A model generated the notes under the pieces. The model was not told the DNA's origin. It ran no database searches and was given only the letters and a program-made list of their open reading frames with translations. A stretch of DNA of 15,113 bases from Acidimicrobiaceae bacterium (GTDB lineage: Bacteria; Actinomycetota; Acidimicrobiia; Acidimicrobiales; Bog-793). The stretch spans positions 1 to 15,113 of the forward strand of contig DAHUZG010000271.1 of assembly GCA_027306715.1 (NCBI GenBank). The letters are read 5' to 3'. Below, piece by piece: positions 12,863 to 15,113 of the stretch (position 1 is its first letter; each line of letters opens with the position of its first letter). Position numbers and translations under genes: made by a program.

Positions 12863-14401
12863 TCAGTGCACGCGCACGACGCGCAGGGTGTCGGCGACCG
12901 GCTCCGGCTCGTCGGGCGAGCCGGCGAGCACGACGACGACGTCGCCGGGCGCGGCGAAGCCGGCCTCGACGGCCGCCTTCACCGAGAACCAGACGACCTC
13001 GTCGGTGCTCGTCGACTCCCGCACCGTGAGCGTCTCGACACCCCAGCTGAGCGCCAGCTGGCGGGCGGTGCGCAACGACGGCGTCGTCGCCACGATCGGC
13101 ATCGACGGCCTGAAGCGCGAGATCACCCGTGCCGTCGTCCCCGTGCGGGTGCAGGCGACGATCGCCGACGCGTCCTCCTCGATCGCCGCCCGCCAGGCGG
13201 CGGCGGTGATGGCGGCGGTGATCCTCGCCGGCGAGGAGGGATCGCCGGAGACCTGCTGGACCCCGAGCCCGGCGCCCCAGCTCATGTAGTCGAAGTTGCG
13301 CTCGGTGCGCAGCACGATCCGGGCCAGCGTCTCGACGACGTTGACCGGGTCGACGCCGATCGCGGTCTCGCCCGAGGTCATCACGGCGCTCGTCCCGTCG
13401 AGCACGGCGTTGGCGACGTCGGTCACCTCGGCCCGTGTCGGGACCGGCGAGCTGATCATCGACTCGAGCATCTGGGTGGCCGTGATCACCGGCAGCCCGT
13501 AGCGGACACCGGAGCGGATGATGGTCTTCTGGTGGTGGGGGACGTCCTCGAGCGGGACGCGCACGCCGAGGTCGCCACGGGCGACCATCACCGCGCCCGA
13601 GGCGGCGAGGATGCGGTCGAGGTCGGCGATGCCCTGCGCCGTCTCGATCTTGGCGATCAGCATCACGCCGAGATCGCCGGAGGCGACGCGCACGGCCTCC
13701 ATGTCCTCGGCCGAGCGCACGAACGAGACGGCGATCATGTCGATCCCCTCGGCGACAAGGGCGTGGATCCGCTCGAGGTCCTCCGGCGTGGGCGTGACGA
13801 GGTGGGTCCGGCCCGTCGCCGCCGTCACCCCCGGGCGCCCCTGCACCTTGCCGCCGGAGCGGACGCGGGCGAGGAAGCCTTCGGGCTTGCGGGCGGTGAC
13901 GACGAGCGAGACGCCGCCGTCGCCGATCGCCACCGGGTCGTCGACCTCGATCGCGTCCATCACCTCGTCGCTGGCGACGGCGATCGTGGTGGCCGAGCTG
14001 ACGCTGCCCGGACCGGCCGGGACGAGCAGCACCTCGGCCCCGGTGGCAAGGACGACGCCGCCGTCGGGGAAGGGGGCGGCGCGCACCTTCGGACCGGGCA
14101 AATCGGCCATCACCCCGACGCCCGGGGCCACCTCCCGCACCTGCCGGACCCGGGCGATCGCATCCTCGATGCTGCCGTGGGCGAGCGGGACGCGTGCGAC
14201 GTCCATGCCGGCGGCCGCCATCGCGGCGACGGTCGCCGGAACCTCGCACGCGGGCCCGAGCGTGGCGACGATCTTGGTCCGCCGGCGCGGCTCGCGGCTC
14301 GGTCGCTTCTGGCGCGGGCGATCGGCGAGGTCACGGCCGAGCTGGCCGCTCAGGGCCTCGAAGGCAGACGTCGGCGGCTCGCTGAAGGCGGCGGAATCCA
14401 T
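12863..14401 (-). CDS. pyk: Pyruvate kinase, divergent
   Basis: Converts phosphoenolpyruvate and ADP to pyruvate and ATP; about 512 residues from the ATG at 14401. Seen: RTKIVATLGPA, GMDVARVPLAHG, ADLPGPKVR, the catalytic Lys251 and metal ligand Glu253 in AKIETAQG, Asp277 in MVARGDLGV, Thr309 in VITATQMLESM, PTRAEVTDVANAVLDGTSAVMTSGETA, and a C-terminal regulatory domain. Against the usual RLNFSHG and DTKGPEIR, the Asn and Ser that hold potassium are Pro72 and Ala74, the Thr is Leu101, and Glu is Lys105. Glu-to-Lys at that place is known from potassium-independent pyruvate kinases; the Asn/Ser loss is less usual. An upstream GTG at 14440 would add 13 residues. It has an N-terminal extension of about 40 residues before the barrel, and lies downstream of the TldD/PmbA gene. 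Confidence 0.93.
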   Translation of the reverse strand: MDSAAFSEPPTSAFEALSGQLGRDLADRPRQKRPSREPRRRTKIVATLGPACEVPATVAAMAAAGMDVARVPLAHGSIEDAIARVRQVREVAPGVGVMADLPGPKVRAAPFPDGGVVLATGAEVLLVPAGPGSVSSATTIAVASDEVMDAIEVDDPVAIGDGGVSLVVTARKPEGFLARVRSGGKVQGRPGVTAATGRTHLVTPTPEDLERIHALVAEGIDMIAVSFVRSAEDMEAVRVASGDLGVMLIAKIETAQGIADLDRILAASGAVMVARGDLGVRVPLEDVPHHQKTIIRSGVRYGLPVITATQMLESMISSPVPTRAEVTDVANAVLDGTSAVMTSGETAIGVDPVNVVETLARIVLRTERNFDYMSWGAGLGVQQVSGDPSSPARITAAITAAAWRAAIEEDASAIVACTRTGTTARVISRFRPSMPIVATTPSLRTARQLALSWGVETLTVRESTSTDEVVWFSVKAAVEAGFAAPGDVVVVLAGSPDEPEPVADTLRVVRVH

Positions 14402-14414
14402 TGCTCCAGCATGC

Positions 14415-14450
14415 CGCACCGGTCCCCCGACATGACGCACCGGTCGGGGG
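14415..14450 (-). terminator. Stem-loop between the TldD/PmbA gene and pyk
   Basis: CCCCCGAC (14424-14431) and GTCGGGGG (14443-14450) form a perfect 8-bp stem around an 11-base loop, three bases after the TldD/PmbA stop. No T-run follows on the minus strand, so it may be a weak terminator, an attenuator in the pyk leader, or an operator. Two exact CGCACCGGTC copies (14415-14424 and 14436-14445), 21 bp apart, share this region. Confidence 0.4.
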
Positions 14451-14452
14451 CC

Positions 14453-15113
14453 TCAGGTCGCCGGGCTCACGCTCGACATGTTGAACTCGGCGACACGAAG
14501 CGGCGGCATCGCCGTGCGAGCCAGCCACTCGTTGGACTCCCTCGAGAACGCCGGCACGGTGGCGCCGGCCTCGGCGACGCGTCCAAGGACGTCGATCGGG
14601 CTCTCGTTGAAGCGGAAGTTGTTGACCGCCCCGACCACCTCGCCGTGCTCGACGAGGTAGACGCCGTCACGGGTGAGCCCGGTCAGCAGCAAGGTCGCCG
14701 GATCGACGACCCGCACGTACCAGAAGCAGGTCAAAAGAAGCCCCCGCTCGCAGCCGGCGACGAGGTCGCCGAGGTTGGCGGCGGCACCCGGCAGCTCGAG
14801 GCGGAGGTTGTCGATCGGGGGCGCGGGGTCGACGCCGGAGGCCGCCGCCCCGGCGCGGTGGTAGCGCAGCCGGGCAAGGCGCCCGTCATCGATCCAGCTC
14901 GTCGTGTCGAGCGCGAGGCCGTTGTCGAAGGCCGAGACGTCGGCGCTCGAGGCCGGCGCGGCGAGGAACGGCAGGCAGGAGAGCCGTCCGGCGTCGGGGT
15001 CGCTCGAGAGCCGGAACGGCAGCGTCGTCAGCCGCTCGCCGCGCCGCGTCCCCCCGCCGGCGGCGGAGAAGGCGCTGTGTCCCTCCTCGGCCTCGCGCCC
15101 GCTCGCCGCCCCG
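14453..15113 (-). CDS. TldD/PmbA-family metallopeptidase-related protein (C-terminal part)
   Basis: The C-terminal 219 residues of a TldD/PmbA (TldD/TldE) family protein; the start lies beyond the right edge of the window. The frame is open to the edge although no ATG, GTG or TTG occurs before a TTG at 14734. Family sequence clearly precedes it: RRGERLTTLPFRLSSDPDAG, WIDDGRLARLRYHRAGA, LVAGCERGLLLTCFWYVR, LLLTGLTRDGVYLVEHGE and NNFRFNESPIDVLG. These match the C-terminal domain. TldD/TldE pairs are cytosolic proteases that trim peptides such as microcin or ribosomal natural-product precursors. The zinc-site region is not in view, so I cannot say whether this is the TldD-type catalytic or the TldE-type partner subunit. 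pyk follows 51 bases downstream. Confidence 0.88.
   Translation of the reverse strand, partial: GAASGREAEEGHSAFSAAGGGTRRGERLTTLPFRLSSDPDAGRLSCLPFLAAPASSADVSAFDNGLALDTTSWIDDGRLARLRYHRAGAAASGVDPAPPIDNLRLELPGAAANLGDLVAGCERGLLLTCFWYVRVVDPATLLLTGLTRDGVYLVEHGEVVGAVNNFRFNESPIDVLGRVAEAGATVPAFSRESNEWLARTAMPPLRVAEFNMSSVSPAT

Noticed and set aside
12741..14249. Minus-strand frame of about 500 codons within pyruvate kinase
   Set aside because: Arg/Gly/Asp-rich out-of-frame shadow of pyk.
1..15113. CRISPR array, insertion sequence, phage genes, tRNA or rRNA
   Set aside because: No spaced repeats, transposase motifs, terminal inverted repeats or RNA-gene signatures were seen; the tandem repeats present are short and local.

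Overview
The window is very GC-rich (roughly 70% by eye). It uses many GTG starts, packs genes tightly and joins several by 4-nt overlaps. A secreted Rpf-type transglycosylase domain, PdxS/PdxT pyridoxal-phosphate synthesis, leaderless-looking starts and GPK-type pyruvate kinase all point to Actinomycetota. I suspect an Acidimicrobiia-like lineage, but that is only an impression. I see no insertion sequence, phage gene, CRISPR array, tRNA or rRNA. It looks like ordinary chromosome with some unusual regulatory and start-site details.

Left part (1-3945, plus strand): a secreted resuscitation-promoting-factor-like cell-wall lytic enzyme, then IMP dehydrogenase (guaB), an Rrf2-type regulator without cysteines, and a YgjP/SprT-like zinc metallohydrolase. 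The last gene runs tail to tail into the next block with about 70 bp of antisense overlap.

Middle part (3876-7928, minus strand): transcription runs right to left through a TetR regulator, pdxS, pdxT, a DUF503 (YlxP-like) protein and a secreted tripeptidyl-aminopeptidase-type alpha/beta hydrolase. TetR/pdxS overlap as ATGA and pdxT/pdxS as GTGA, so the regulator is probably translationally coupled to the vitamin B6 synthase. Upstream lie two 10-bp palindromes 30 bp apart and a 9-bp tandem repeat. Divergent from TetR is a c-di-GMP phosphodiesterase (EAL plus CBS-like tail), preceded by a 32-codon leader ORF with a strong ribosome-binding site.

Right part (9234-15113): a glyoxylate/hydroxypyruvate reductase whose full-length frame has no usual start codon sits downstream of a Prx5-type peroxiredoxin (minus strand). 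Divergent from these are a type-1 glycerate kinase and an FTR1-family iron permease (plus strand). A divergent pyruvate kinase and the C-terminal part of a TldD/PmbA-family protein follow on the minus strand. The reductase, glycerate kinase and pyruvate kinase could together carry hydroxypyruvate through glycerate and 2-phosphoglycerate to pyruvate, with enolase supplied elsewhere.

The observations most worth checking are the TetR-pdxST coupling, the missing start of the hydroxyacid dehydrogenase, the rebuilt potassium site of the pyruvate kinase, the leader ORF before the EAL gene, and the inverted repeat at the FTR1 promoter.
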